A DNA stretch of 64,000 nucleotides from assembly GCA_018697195.1 (NCBI GenBank), contig CM031860.1:59239795-59303794 (forward strand). Direction: 5' to 3'. A model generated the notes under the pieces. That model worked only from the letters and a program-made list of their open reading frames with translations, ran no database searches and was not told where the DNA came from. Made by a program: the position numbers and the translations under genes. This DNA is from Certhia americana (Eukaryota > Chordata > Aves > Passeriformes > Certhiidae). This document shows positions 1 through 11,993 of this stretch, one piece after another; position 1 is the stretch's first letter; each line of letters starts with the position of its first letter.

Positions 1-3000
1 CTACTCATAGGACTCTCAGTCCTTAGAAAAACTGATGCCATGACTGCCAAAGAAAAATGATGTCCAATAGAAGCATACTCCTTAAATATATCCATTTATA
101 CATATTACAAAATGTTTAATAAATAAAGGAGTATGACAAGGGCAATGGATGTGAATGAGTTGTATTTTTGATATTCTCATTAACTGGCTCAGGGAAATCA
201 GTCCAAACCTCTGTGCCACACCTCCCTGGTCATCATGTGAGTGAATCCACTGAAGTTTCAGTCTTCTTGGCTCTGTATGGAGATATTTGTTGTGTAGAGG
301 ACTTACCACCAGGACATCTAGCACATGTTGAAATGGATGTTTGGGGCTTTTATCTTAGTAATAAATTCTCTGCTTCTTTGTTAAAGCACTGAAATTGTCA
401 ACAATAGTCCAGAGACTCTCCCAGTATAGGAAGAATTTACTGAGCAGGAAAGGAAGGTGAGGAAGAAAGGGACTAACACCCATCTAAAAGTTCATAAAAT
501 GAGCTGTGTTTGAAGGATTTCTCTTCAAAATCCTGAATTTGGAGACATCTCTCTTGATGCTCTTCTACTTCCACAAATGTCTTCCTTTGCCAGGAATGAC
601 CATTTTCTAATGAAAAAGATTCCACTAAGATATTCCTACAGAGGAGCATTTCTTCCCCTACTTTCTTTAAAAAAGTTGGGGAGAATGGTTTTTTAAGTTT
701 AGGTAAGAATTCATGTTTATATGTCCATCATCTCCAGGTCATTTGCATTTCAGGCTATGTAAAGGCCTCATTCATCTTTGACCTGAAAAATTCTGCTGCT
801 TTCACTAACTGAATTTACCCCAAAGAAATATTTTTGGTTCTGTAAGACGTGGCTTGAAATTATCCACTGTTGTGCCTATATTCTACCAGATTGGACATTA
901 CTCCTCACTAGTCTTTACTTTTATGACAATTACATATTTTTGCTGCAGGGGCTTTGCACTGAGTTCTTGCCAGGTCTCTCTCCTCACCATTAACAGCATC
1001 CTTCTGCAGACTGCTAAAAAGTGCCCTGCTCAGGGCTGAAGTAAAACAAAGCCACTCCAGGCTTGTGCCCAAGGCCACTGCTCTGGCATTTGCCTGGCTG
1101 CATCATCTTTCCGCTCCCATTTATTAGGAAAAACAAGTGTCTAGCTCTTATGTTTGCAAAGAAGGGCTTAAAATTCACTCCTAATTAGTTTACTGTTGCT
1201 AAACTTGTCCTGTTCTTCCATTGTTGAGGGTAGACTTTGTCCCAGAGTGGTGAATTTAGCATCTCCTCTGGGACACTGCAGGGTGCAAGAGCTAAAGCTG
1301 TCCCCTGCCTCCCCTTTCCTGTGTCACTCCCCCTTTTAGGGATAATCCCCTTTCCTGAGCTGCAGTTCACAATCTCCACCCACTTGCTTTTATCTGAAAC
1401 ATGGACCCTTCTGAAACTTCTCAGGACAATTTCCATGGGAAATGTTTGTCTCACAATGGAGTTGTTTCTCATACTTTTGGGAGCAGAGGGGCAATTTTTT
1501 TCTCATAAACTGGACTGTGCACCATTGTGCATACTGTAAACCTCTGTCAGAGGCCTGAAGAAGGACTGGTTGCCTCCAGCTAACAATACCACTGGGCTAA
1601 TTGGTAGAAATAATTATCCCAAAGGCTGGAAAAACTCAATTAGAAGAAAAACACATTAAAATATTGTTCCCATATACTCTATCTTCATTATAAGAGACCA
1701 CCCACGTGAGTCCTGTCCTCCCACTGTTATACAGAGGTGCTATTTTTAAAAAGTAGGAGATTTCAGACAGGGTAGGGAAGAAGGCAAGGGAAGTCTTTGG
1801 GAGAGACACAAATCACAGTGTCACTCTTCACTGAAGCGACAGTGTTAGAGGAGTAACAAGCCATTAGTGAAAGCCAAGTGCCGAGACTTCATGGTTTTTT
1901 TTAAATAATGTGTGGTCCAAAGCCATTGTATTAAATGTAAATGGAGAGGGAAATTATATTCCATATCCTCCACACTGTATTGTAGTCACACAGACAGCTG
2001 GTTGCAGCACACACAGTCTGAGCCACCTCTCTGGCTGTACGTGCCATCCTCACTGAGGTCAGTATTATTTCTTGTCCTGACAAGGATTCTCTGCTCAAAA
2101 GACTTTATTTTTTTTGTCTGCTTCAAGCAACAGCAGGGGGTATGAGCAGGGCATTCTTCTCAAGTGATGAAGACTGTTCCCACGGCTGTGGGACGGAAGA
2201 TGGAGGGAGAGGGAGCAGGAGGCAGGAGCAAGCAGAGGAGTGGGGTATTCAGAGATATGAACTTTGGCAGGAACATTTGGATGAAGGCACTGAACATAGG
2301 TTTTAACCAGATACGTTGTTTGAGAGCCATGAGGCAGCTTCCTCTGCAACAGATCTGCAGTCAGCAGAGAGTTTGCTCTGGCCTGTACCTCAGATGCAGA
2401 TGAGGAATTATTTATCCAATATTTCTAAACATGCATGCCCCTATGGAAGTAAGGAGATATGATGAAAACCTGTCTCACCCTCCTTTTGTGGGGTCAGCAG
2501 CATCTGTGGCTGTGGCTGCACTGCAGATATCACTCACAGAGAGGTTGGAACCCTGAAGTGCAGAGGGTGAGCTGGAGATGGGGCAGGGCAGACTGCAGCC
2601 CTGCTCCTCAGCCTGTAGTGTTGTACCTGGAGGCCCTGGCTGGGATTAGGGCTCCCACTGTGCACTCTGATCTGCAAAACTTCAGCCAGATGAGATCCCT
2701 GTCCAAAGGGCTGACTGGCCTACACGGTCCAGGTGTGGGAGAGAGGAATTATTCCCACTTATAGAGAGAGCATTTCTGGTGCTGAGGTTTTGTTGATGTC
2801 AGAAAGAATGCTGTGTCACAGCAAGGAGGAGCACCCAGGTCACTGCATGTTCAGTTTTGGTTGGTGGGAAACCCTGGTTTCATATGTTGAAATGGTCTTG
2901 GTGAGATGGCTGCATCCCTTCACCCCAAGTAGTTATACTGAGCAGAAGAAACATTTAAAGATGTTACTGGTTCTAACATTGCAGGGGCTGGGGTTACACT

Positions 3001-3252
3001 GCTCCCAGGAGTGCCCTTGCTGCTAAAATCGAGACTCTGGCCTCCAGGAGAAGCAGCATCCCTGCATGCTAGAGTGATTGTGTCCTCTGCTCCTACTGGA
3101 ATGAGCCAGGAATGAACAAAAAGATGTTCCTTATCAATGCCTCGGCCCCAGTCTCAGACTCCAGGTAACTTTAAATATTGTTATATTTGAGTGCAGTTTC
3201 CCCATCCTCTCTGAATTTCCCCATCGGATAAATCTGACTACAAAACTGCAAA
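1..3252. other. Non-coding DNA, no gene seen
   Basis: No supported gene or known repeat in this stretch. Short open frames here (up to 101 codons near 2459-2764) lack recognisable domains, overlap frames on both strands and lack paired splice sites that preserve a frame. The block 1237-2760 is somewhat GC-richer than its surroundings. The remainder is AT-leaning unique-looking sequence. Confidence 0.6.
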
Positions 3253-3407
3253 CAGAATCACAGATTCATAGAGTGGTTTGGGTTTAAAGGGCCCTTAAAA
3301 ATCATCTAGTTCCACCACTCTACTGACTTGGGCAGGGACACCTCCTGCTAGACCAGGCTGCCCAAATCCAGCCTGGCCTTGGACACTGTCCTTCAGTAGT
3401 GGGTGGT
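3253..3407 (-). mobile_element. CR1 LINE 3'-end fragment
   Basis: Read on the plus strand, the segment opens with the complement of the CR1 octamer tail (AGAATCACAGATTCATAGAG) and continues TGGTTTGGGTTTAAAGGGCC, then GGGCAGGGACACCTCCTGCT, AGACCAGGCTGCCCAAATCC and AGCCTGGCCTTGGACACT. This is the reverse complement of the typical avian CR1 3' UTR, so the element lies on the minus strand with its 3' end at 3253. Similarity fades after about 3407. It is a short 5'-truncated copy, as is usual for CR1, with no coding part left. The many substitutions indicate an old insertion. Confidence 0.92.
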
Positions 3408-6400
3408 ATCTGAGCACTCCTCTTTGTGCTCAAGGTTCAGCAAAGTTCCTGGTCCATGAAGTACTTCTCTTCCCCTTCACTTCATGTGACTTGCAGCTTC
3501 AAAGTGCATCTTGCCTGTGGGAGCACCTATGAAACCCCAGGGCAAAAGCCTGTGGTCCTATATTCAGGAATTTGTGCATAGCTGGAAATTAAATAGGGAG
3601 CAAGAAGAAATGCTCCCTAAGCATTTAGAATGAAGAGTTGGGTTTCTTTGGGGTTTTTTTGAGATACAAGTTGGAATTTAAGAAAAAAACTTTAATTCCC
3701 CCTGCTTAAACTTAAGCTGGATCCACATTTTGGATGACTCTTCTTGCAGATGGACTGGCTATAGTCGTATAATCGCCTCTCTCTGTGACCAGTAATGACA
3801 AATTGCTATTGCAGTAAAGAACAGAGGTGTTGAAAGACATTTTACAGCTTAGAAATGGGGAAATTTTTCCCATCTTCCTCCACACATATATGCCATAATG
3901 TGAGCAAATATGGCAAAGTGCAACTATGTGGCACATGTTGAAGCTGAAATCTGCCTGGTCTTCTCCTCTGGGACTGAATTTGACAAGGTCTTACTATTTC
4001 AGGAGTGCTGAAACGAAGCAGCAATATACTGCTGAGTTTCATCCAAACCCAGTTTTATTATATGAACTACTTTCATCTACTGCCTATGCCTCTTCCCATC
4101 CAAATATGGACAGAATAAACACAGCAAGCCCACAAAACTCTGCTTCTCTGCTCAGAGCACACAGCACCTACCCAGTACACTCATGAAAAAATTCAGATAT
4201 CTCACCTCTGTATAGGAATTTTTATCTATAGTTTCCAGCTTGCTGTATAAAGGAGGGAAGAGCAGTGTGTCTGTTTTTCTAATGAGTAAGTAGGATGAAT
4301 AAAATGTCAACCCAAATTATTTAAAAGTTTGAATCTTGACTCCAAGATGGGAAGATGTAAGTGTCTGGACAGAAAATGTAATATATTCAAGCGTGTCTGG
4401 TGCTGGAAATCTTTAAGAGACATGGCCCAGCCTCTCTCACTGAGTGGAGATGCTGCTCTGGACAGAAAAGTGCCAGTTCACTCAGAAACTGGGAATTCTG
4501 TGTTAGAAAGGCTGGATGAAATGCCAAGTAAGCCTATCAAGATTCCCAGGCCTGATGAATTCATGGGAGTATCTCTAACAGGATATACCTCTACATGGTA
4601 AAACAACTGCTGGATTATTTAGAAGAGAATTGTAAAGAAAGCTTCCAGCTTATGGATTTCTGGATCTCCTTCTTCTTTCATGACCCTTCCATAGGACAGC
4701 TCTCCTGAGATCTGGGTGTGGACCAGCCAGCTGAGTTGGTGGCTTTTCAACAAAACAACCAACATGTTCACAAACGAGCTCTAATAGTGTCTGACCAGTA
4801 GGATAAATAAATAGAATTCAGCTAACAGCAATATTATGCAGACATGCATTATAGTCATTTTAGCTGGATGAGCTCATTCAGTCCCATGCAACAAAGTTTT
4901 ATAGTTGCCTGGGGGACAGAGTGGGTGCCTTTAAGGGGAAAGGATATTAATGATGTTATTCAGAAAGATAATACTATTATATCACAGAGTCCCTCATGAC
5001 TCCAAAGAGCACATCTATTAATGAACGTACTTATGATTAAAACATGCTGAGCAAAACAATAGTTAATTGAGCGATGGAAAAAAAATACAAGGGAAGATTT
5101 TATCTTTTGTGAAAGTAGATTTATACAATTCAGCCTATGACTACAATTGTCTGTGAGATGCATGGGATCATGTTTTCAATCAGGGAATGTCATCACCTTT
5201 TGGACAGGACACAGGAACTGGCCACTGTGGGCTTCTTGCCATCCCAAATTAACTGCTGCACATCTGATGCAGAAGAGCTTCATCATTTTCCTCGGTTCTA
5301 ATGTTGCAATATCTACACCATCCCATCTGCTTGGACAGACCGACTGAGGGCCCAAAAAGGTCTGAGACAAAGTGTACAGATATCAGATGTCTGGGGCTTT
5401 GGATAACCCTGCCCAGGGTGAGAAGCCCAGGGAGTGGTTAAGTGATGCAAGTCAGGGTGTTGCAGGGCATTTGCTGAGCATGATAACTGCTCGTGTGCCT
5501 GCCCCTGCTCCTTGGGGACACACAGGGAGTGTGGCCAGGCCAAAGAGGGGCTCTGCAGACCCCAGCTGGAGGGACTGACTCCCGAAAGAGCTCAGGACTG
5601 TGGACCTTGCACTTGTTGCAGGGCAGGTAAGAGACATTTGAGGTGTGGAAAGGGACCTTGCTGGCCCTGGCCGGTGCCCCCTTGACTGCAGGGACAGGAG
5701 GATCCTACTTGTGGAGGCCCATGGTAAGGGATATACATTTCCATCTACACTTCCACCCCTGGATCAAAGGGTTTTGAAGAGTCCCAGAGTCTGTTTAGGT
5801 CAGGGTCCATGATGAGGTGTTCTTGCTCACAGGTAGTGTTGTGTGTGTAAAGGGCACACTCAGGCATGGACTACCCCCACCAGGCTACTGAAACTGGGAA
5901 GATGTTGGATGACCTGGGTTCATGAAAGCTGCCTTCCTAGGCAAGGCTTTTCTGGGGGGATCTTTCAACTCTTTTTATGAGTAAAAGCCTGGCAAGATCT
6001 CCACTTCAACAAGCTACATCAAGAAGGAGTGGAAGATTCCTCTGAAAATTTCTGACCAGACCTGTCCTAACCTGCAACTTCTCAAGTGGTTTTTATTATT
6101 CCAAGAGCCATTTGGCTGCACTGCAAGCTTTCTTTCACTTCCTCAGCCTTAATTCCCAAAAGTCATCAGAGACACATTGATCAAAACATGGCTCTGTCCT
6201 GATCTCTGGGAACCTGCTGCCAGAGGATGTTGCCCTCTGCCTTGCCCAACCCCAAGGCCAGACATGGGATACCCACATCTCAGGGCATCCATCCCCATAA
6301 TGGGAGTGATGTTTCTTGGGAGTGGAGCAGAGATGCTGGTCTCTGAGCCTCTTGCTACTCTGTCCCTGGCACCTGCCATGGTCTCAGTTGCAGGTCACCC

Positions 6401-9400
6401 CTTCTCCACATCCTCAGATGGATGAAATCTCTACCCACATCTCACCCCTCTTTGGTGCAAACTCCTCCACCTTCCCTGCAGCACTCAGGGCTTTGGGGCA
6501 GGCACAACGTTGCCTGTTCCCCTTTATAAGCAAACAGCTGCATTTAATTTTCTATTTCATGTCCTCTTTTCTCTCACGAGCCACTGTATACAAGGCTTGT
6601 CCTTTAAAAAATGTCCTCCTCTCCCCTCCCCTGGAAGCACATATCCCTCCCTCCATCCTCAGTAAGTGCCAAACCCCACATGGCTCAGTGTCCTTGCTGA
6701 GCCCTGCCTTGGCAGCACCATGGGGCTTCTTGTTCTGGGGCAGCTGGTGTGATCTATCCTTGGACATAAGCACTTTCCTCCTGCTGGAAAAAGAACATTT
6801 GGGCTATTAGCAGAGAGGAAGCTCACAGTGTCATGAAAGTTTATATCAAACAATTGTTGTACCACAGGAGCTGGAAAAACAATTTTTTTGAACAGCACTG
6901 TATCATTTCCCATTTTTTTTAAACAAAAGCTGAAACTTTTCAGCTATTAAAAAGTGGACAGTGTATTAACTCTTCATGTTGCTTACATAAAGCTAAGATA
7001 AATAACTGTAGATTTCAGCCTAGAACATCTAATCCTTCATGCTGGATTTTTATCTCAAAGTTATGTTACAAAATAAGCTCTAATAAAAATTATTCACCAG
7101 CCAAGGCAGGAAATACAATCCTTGCCCTACCCTTTCTATCTTGTTCCCCATGATTACAGACCTATTGAGTATGCCATAAGGAAGCACACAATAGAATGAG
7201 ATCAAATAATAAATGGAAGCAATACATCAGCTGTATACTCCTTTAGCCCAAAACAACTTTCACCTCCAATTCCAGTCCCTGAGGCCATGAACAGAACAGC
7301 ACGTATCACCCTTTGTGGGTAAGGATAGAGGAAAAAATGAGAGTTGATTTTGTGGGTGAAAACATAACATAGTTTCCCAAAAGAAGCCTAAAGCTGAAAA
7401 GACATGTGGATTCAAGTTATGCATCACAATGTTGATTTTTATTTAGCAATTTATTTCAGAAGATAGGTATTTTATTGATATGTGTGATCTTTTTTCATTG
7501 GGGCTGTGAAAATTGTGGTACTCTGAACCAAGTGTGTTTTCTTGTGTCTGGGTCTACGCTTAAGTCTCTACCAAGTACTTGCCCAAAATTCTCTCAGAAT
7601 GGGAGAGAAGCAAAACATCCTCCCATGAGTCAGGATTCATCCTGACTAAGCTTTGATAAACTCAGCTTGCAGAAGCCTGTGCAGAAGTCTGTAGTGGTCC
7701 CCAAACTGCAAGAATTTCTGTACCTTGCTACACAAATTCTAGGTTAATCCAGAACTACGAAATGAAAGACCAGTGATTATGTCATTGGTTTATTTCCTGT
7801 AAGATACTGGCATGTTGTTCCTCAAACGTAATGGGGAACTAAAATACATGCCATAAAAAAAGTTACTCTATATGCTGACATTAAACAAGTTATGTCTTAC
7901 AATCAACTTTTGATGATAAAAAAATTTAAAAGGCTGTTTCTATGAAATCATTTATCTATTTGTAAAGCTGCAGTATTGTAATGCAACTTTAGCATTCACA
8001 ATGCAGTTTTGCTGCTAATACTCTATGAAATTTTGCACTCCAAATGTTGTTATAATAGACAGGGTGAAACACCATTTTGTCTGTAAAAGGTTGAGCAAAG
8101 GCTAAATATCCTTAAATTGCACTTAAGGCAGTATAAATGTTTTGAGTTCTTTTGCAATCAGTTTTGTTAAGCGGCAGCATTACTTTTGTTGAATTTGTAA
8201 ACTTTCCAGTACAAACTTGCTTTTGTTGACAGTATAGTTTTTGTAGCATTTTCAAGATAAAAAACTATTTTGATGATCAGAAGAACCCTGGCATAAGAAA
8301 AGTAGGAGCAAATGTTGACATGATTTTTTTGTCCTATTGAGGCAGGCACTTGCTGAGGATAAAATCCATTAATGCATGGGTGCTGATGAGACATAATAAG
8401 AATGATGTAAATACATTAAGTAGATAATTGTCTGGACAGTTGCATGGAGTTAAGCGTTTTAAGCTATTATCTGTGTTTATTGACTGGTCCATAAGCATCT
8501 GGGTCTGCTGCTTCATGACCAATATGAACTGGGAGTGGAGAAAAGCTGTGAGAGAATAAAAGCTGTGAGCTGGGGCCTCAGCCTGGGCTGACCATGGGGT
8601 GTTTCAGTGAGCTTAGGCCTTAAATTAGGTCTGGGGTTGCAAAGGGAGGCCCTGGTTGACTTGATTTCCAAGTCTTCTCCCCCTCTGCAACCTAATAACT
8701 CAAAACCATTGCTGCCACCTTCCTTTAGCAAAACCCCTCTCAGTGTGGCTTTGTGTTTGCAAAGGGGAATTGAATGCAGCTGCTGGGGCACGTAGCAGTT
8801 GGTAGCCCTTTACTGTGTAAGTCAGAGAGAATGAACTAAATGCTCACAGCCTGTGTGCAGGAGGAGAAAATGACACTAATGCCTGTGGAAAAACAAAAGG
8901 AGGCAAGCAGGAAATAAATGAAAAAAATCCATGAGAAAATGGATTTTGTGGTGTATTTAACCATGGCTCAGAGGAGGTGCCTATGAAATGAGAAAGTTTG
9001 CTTGCTTGCCTGTAGGGTTTATTTGTTTTTTAAAGTTTCCTTTAAAAAGAACAGGGGAAAAAAATCAAGCAAAAAGTCAAGTTTCTCATCAGCTGGTGAC
9101 TCAGACAGCTCAAGCTGTGAGCAGCTCTGTGAGTTCTCACTAAACAGCATGTGGTTCTCTCAGCCTTGGTGCAGAGACCCCCTTGCAAGATCCATTTGGA
9201 CAAGCCAAAATTTATGCTGATGTCTAAAGCGAGGCAAGCAGATGGACTTTTATTGGAAGAGGAAAGCCCTGAATGAAAGCAGGATTAGCCTTGTGGAAAA
9301 TCACCTGTGTTAAATACTAGTTTGTGCCAGTGACTGATTTAGTGGCAGTGGATGGAGAAGCCAAACATCTGTTTCCCTCGATCATTTTTAAACATTTCCC

Positions 9401-11881
9401 TCATCCCTTCACAGCACCAAGCCTACAAATATTTCCAGATCAAAGTTCTTAGCTTCCTTTTATTTTCTAAATTTAGTGTATACCTGAATGAAGCAACGAC
9501 CTTTCTCCATAAGAGAAGAGTTGGATGAACTGGGATTCCTACCTGTTTGTACAGCTTTCTTCCTCATACCCAGTATGAGGATCATGAGTGCCACAATTAC
9601 ATATTGCTGTAGTGCCAGGCTTATCTGGAATAAGGTTTCACATCCACCAGTCAGGCATTAGGATCTCCTTTACTAAAGATGCAATTGATTCAGGATGTGT
9701 AAGATTACAGGAGGGCAAGATTTGGTTTCCATCCCATGTAAATTGACAAAATGTTGGCATTTTTTTGGTAGAATTTTCTTCCTTTAGCATTTAATGCAAA
9801 CCACATGAAATCTTCTTTGATCATTTCTAAGCCATATACATTTGAGTCAAGCTACTATTTATTTCCTATTATTTTATAGATACATATTGTAGAATACGTG
9901 TCTGTGTGTCAACATGCAGTGATTTTTTTCTTTCATTGAAAAGATTAAAACGGGGAATTCTGACAATTCTGAACCTGAAATACTTTCCAAAACATTTTTT
10001 TTTTCCAGTTTCTCTGGTGAATTTTCCTGCAGCCCTATAATGAAGCCATTTGAAATAGACTAAACAGGCAAAGTATTTAAATTACAATATTCCAAATGGC
10101 AGACACTTCAGAGAGAAGCATTGGTACATGCTATGTATTTTTCAGCACATCTCAGTCCTTTGGTACATATGTATTAAAAAACATCTTTCTTTTTTCCATG
10201 ATGCTCCTCATTTGAGGAGGGTGTGCTTCTTGGAACAAACTTGCTGTCCAAATGGTCTCAGAATGGGGGCTATTGAAGTTGAACAAGTTGTATAACTGGC
10301 CTTTTGCTAATTAATGGCAATATACCGTGCAGTTGTTCATAGTCATGTCATGGGTTGTGGATTTTTTTCCTAACTTTATTTTCTGTTGCTGAGGCTTTGA
10401 TTATTTTTTTAAAGAATAAGAATGTTGACAGTATCTGCACCAATGTGCAGCTTCTGGAAGAGCTTAAGTAGATTGAAAAAGCATTTCCAAGAGCTGACTG
10501 AATTGGGTAATCTTTGTTTTCCAGGCTTTTTCCTCTTTTTCCCTGTTTCATCCATACTGACATGACTGGCATTTTAATTACATAATATTGCACTTTTTGA
10601 AATTGCATTTCCCTGTGATGGTGGAATAGCAGTTCTCCCATCAAGATGCATGAAAGTGTATACGGTTGTGGGTGGGGAAAGGAATTTAATATATTTTATG
10701 CAAAACTCATCTATACTCCAAAAATGAGCCAATTTCCATGTGGAAACAGATTTGGCCTCCTTTAAAAACTGGCTGACTTCCCTGGAAAATGTATCCATTT
10801 CGTCCAGCAACTCTCTAAACTAACAGAACTTTCTTTGCGAACATTTTAAACCCAAAACGCAATACAGAAAACTTTTCAGGATGAGTTTGTTTGCTGTTTT
10901 ATACTTCATCAGTGGTCACCCAGCTATGAAATTGGCTTGGTGTCATGGTGAGCAGCTTCAGTTTTCCAGAGATTCAAGACAGCAACTACAGTCCCAAGCA
11001 GTTGAAAACCTGGTTTATCCTCTCATCTAGAGCCTGGGATCAGCCTAACACAGAGCTCCTTGGTGCCCATGCTGGGACACTCATTCTTTATTCATGGAGA
11101 GGAATGTCCAGCACAAGCTAATCCCAAAACCAAAACCCGGGCCCTGTCCTGCCTCTGTGTCTGAAACATCATGATAAGCCACCCAGGCACACTGAAAATG
11201 GAGAAAAATGTATCCCTTGGCTGTTGTGAAGTTGTGAGAGGAAATTCCCGGGCACCATGCTAAGGTTTTCCTGCAGAGTTTGGCTTGTGCCAAGGATGGA
11301 TTTTGTTATGTGGACCTGCAGGTGCCCTGCCTTTGTCTCTTGATGCCCTCAGACTGCTGGGTGGACAATACAGATTTGCACAGGCTCCTCAGGGCTCAGA
11401 CAAATGCAGTAGGAACAGCAGCAATAAAAGGGGCATTTTGCTGTTCTATTAGTGAGAGGTGAGAGAATGTGCAGCCTAATACCTGATGTTTGACCTATTT
11501 TTGAAATCAAAATATCTCTCCTTCTGATTTTTTTATCATCCCAGTCCTGCTAAATTTTACTCTCTGAGTAAGTGGCTTTTGGTGACTGACATCCATTTGA
11601 TCCATCCTGACCAGCTCCTACTCTACTCTGCTGTCAGAGCACAGTGAGGTCCCCACAAGATTCTGAGCTGCAGGACAGTTTTAAGAGCCCCACATTTTGG
11701 CTCCATCCCATTTCTCATTCAGCTGTCCCACTGCAAGCTGTCCCCTCCTGTGACCCACTGCTCCAGGTGTGTCACCTGTCACCAAAGAGGACAAAATGAG
11801 GACTTCTGTGTCCCAGACTAAGTTAAAGTCTGCAGTTCTTGTCCCCCTTGAGCTGGTCTTGGACTGTTGGTGACAGCAATG
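3408..11881. other. Non-coding DNA, no gene seen
   Basis: No repeat or gene could be assigned. The part 5380-6800 is GC-richer and carries the longest open frame of the window (164 codons at 6316-6810, plus). Its product is a leucine-, serine- and proline-rich string produced by pyrimidine-rich DNA. No domain is recognisable, and a 73-codon and an 84-codon frame lie opposite it. The part 6840-8500 is AT-rich and unique-looking. A short repeat of AAAAGCTGTGAG occurs at 8541-8552 and 8558-8569. Confidence 0.55.
9561..9581. repeat. Short perfect hairpin, 9 bp arms
   Basis: Arms at 9561-9569 (TCCTCATAC) and 9573-9581 (GTATGAGGA) are exact reverse complements around a 3-base loop. There is no flanking T-run or other context pointing to a function. 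A stem this short can occur by chance in 64 kb. Confidence 0.6.
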
Positions 11882-11993
11882 GTGCTTTGAGTGACCTAGT
11901 TTAGTGGAAGGTGACCCTGCTGCTGGCAGGAGGTCAGAACTGGGTGATCTTTAAGCACCTTTCCAACCCAAACCATTCTGTGACGGTGATAAA
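11882..11993 (+). mobile_element. CR1 LINE 3'-end fragment
   Basis: The segment contains GCTTTGAGTGACCTAGTTTA, GTGGAAGGTGACCCTGCTGC, TGGCAGGAGGTCAGAACTGG, GTGATCTTTAAGCACCTTTC and CAACCCAAACCATTCTGTGA in the order expected for the last 110 bases of an avian CR1 read in sense. Only the 3' tail survives. The octamer tail is reduced to about one unit (ATTCTGTG). It is plus-strand and heavily 5'-truncated. Confidence 0.93.

Noticed and set aside
6316..6810. Longest open frame of the window (164 codons, plus strand)
   Set aside because: The product is a low-information leucine/serine/proline-rich string from pyrimidine-rich DNA. There is no domain, no promoter or splice context, and opposing open frames cover much of the same DNA. 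A frame this long is expected by chance in a window of this size.
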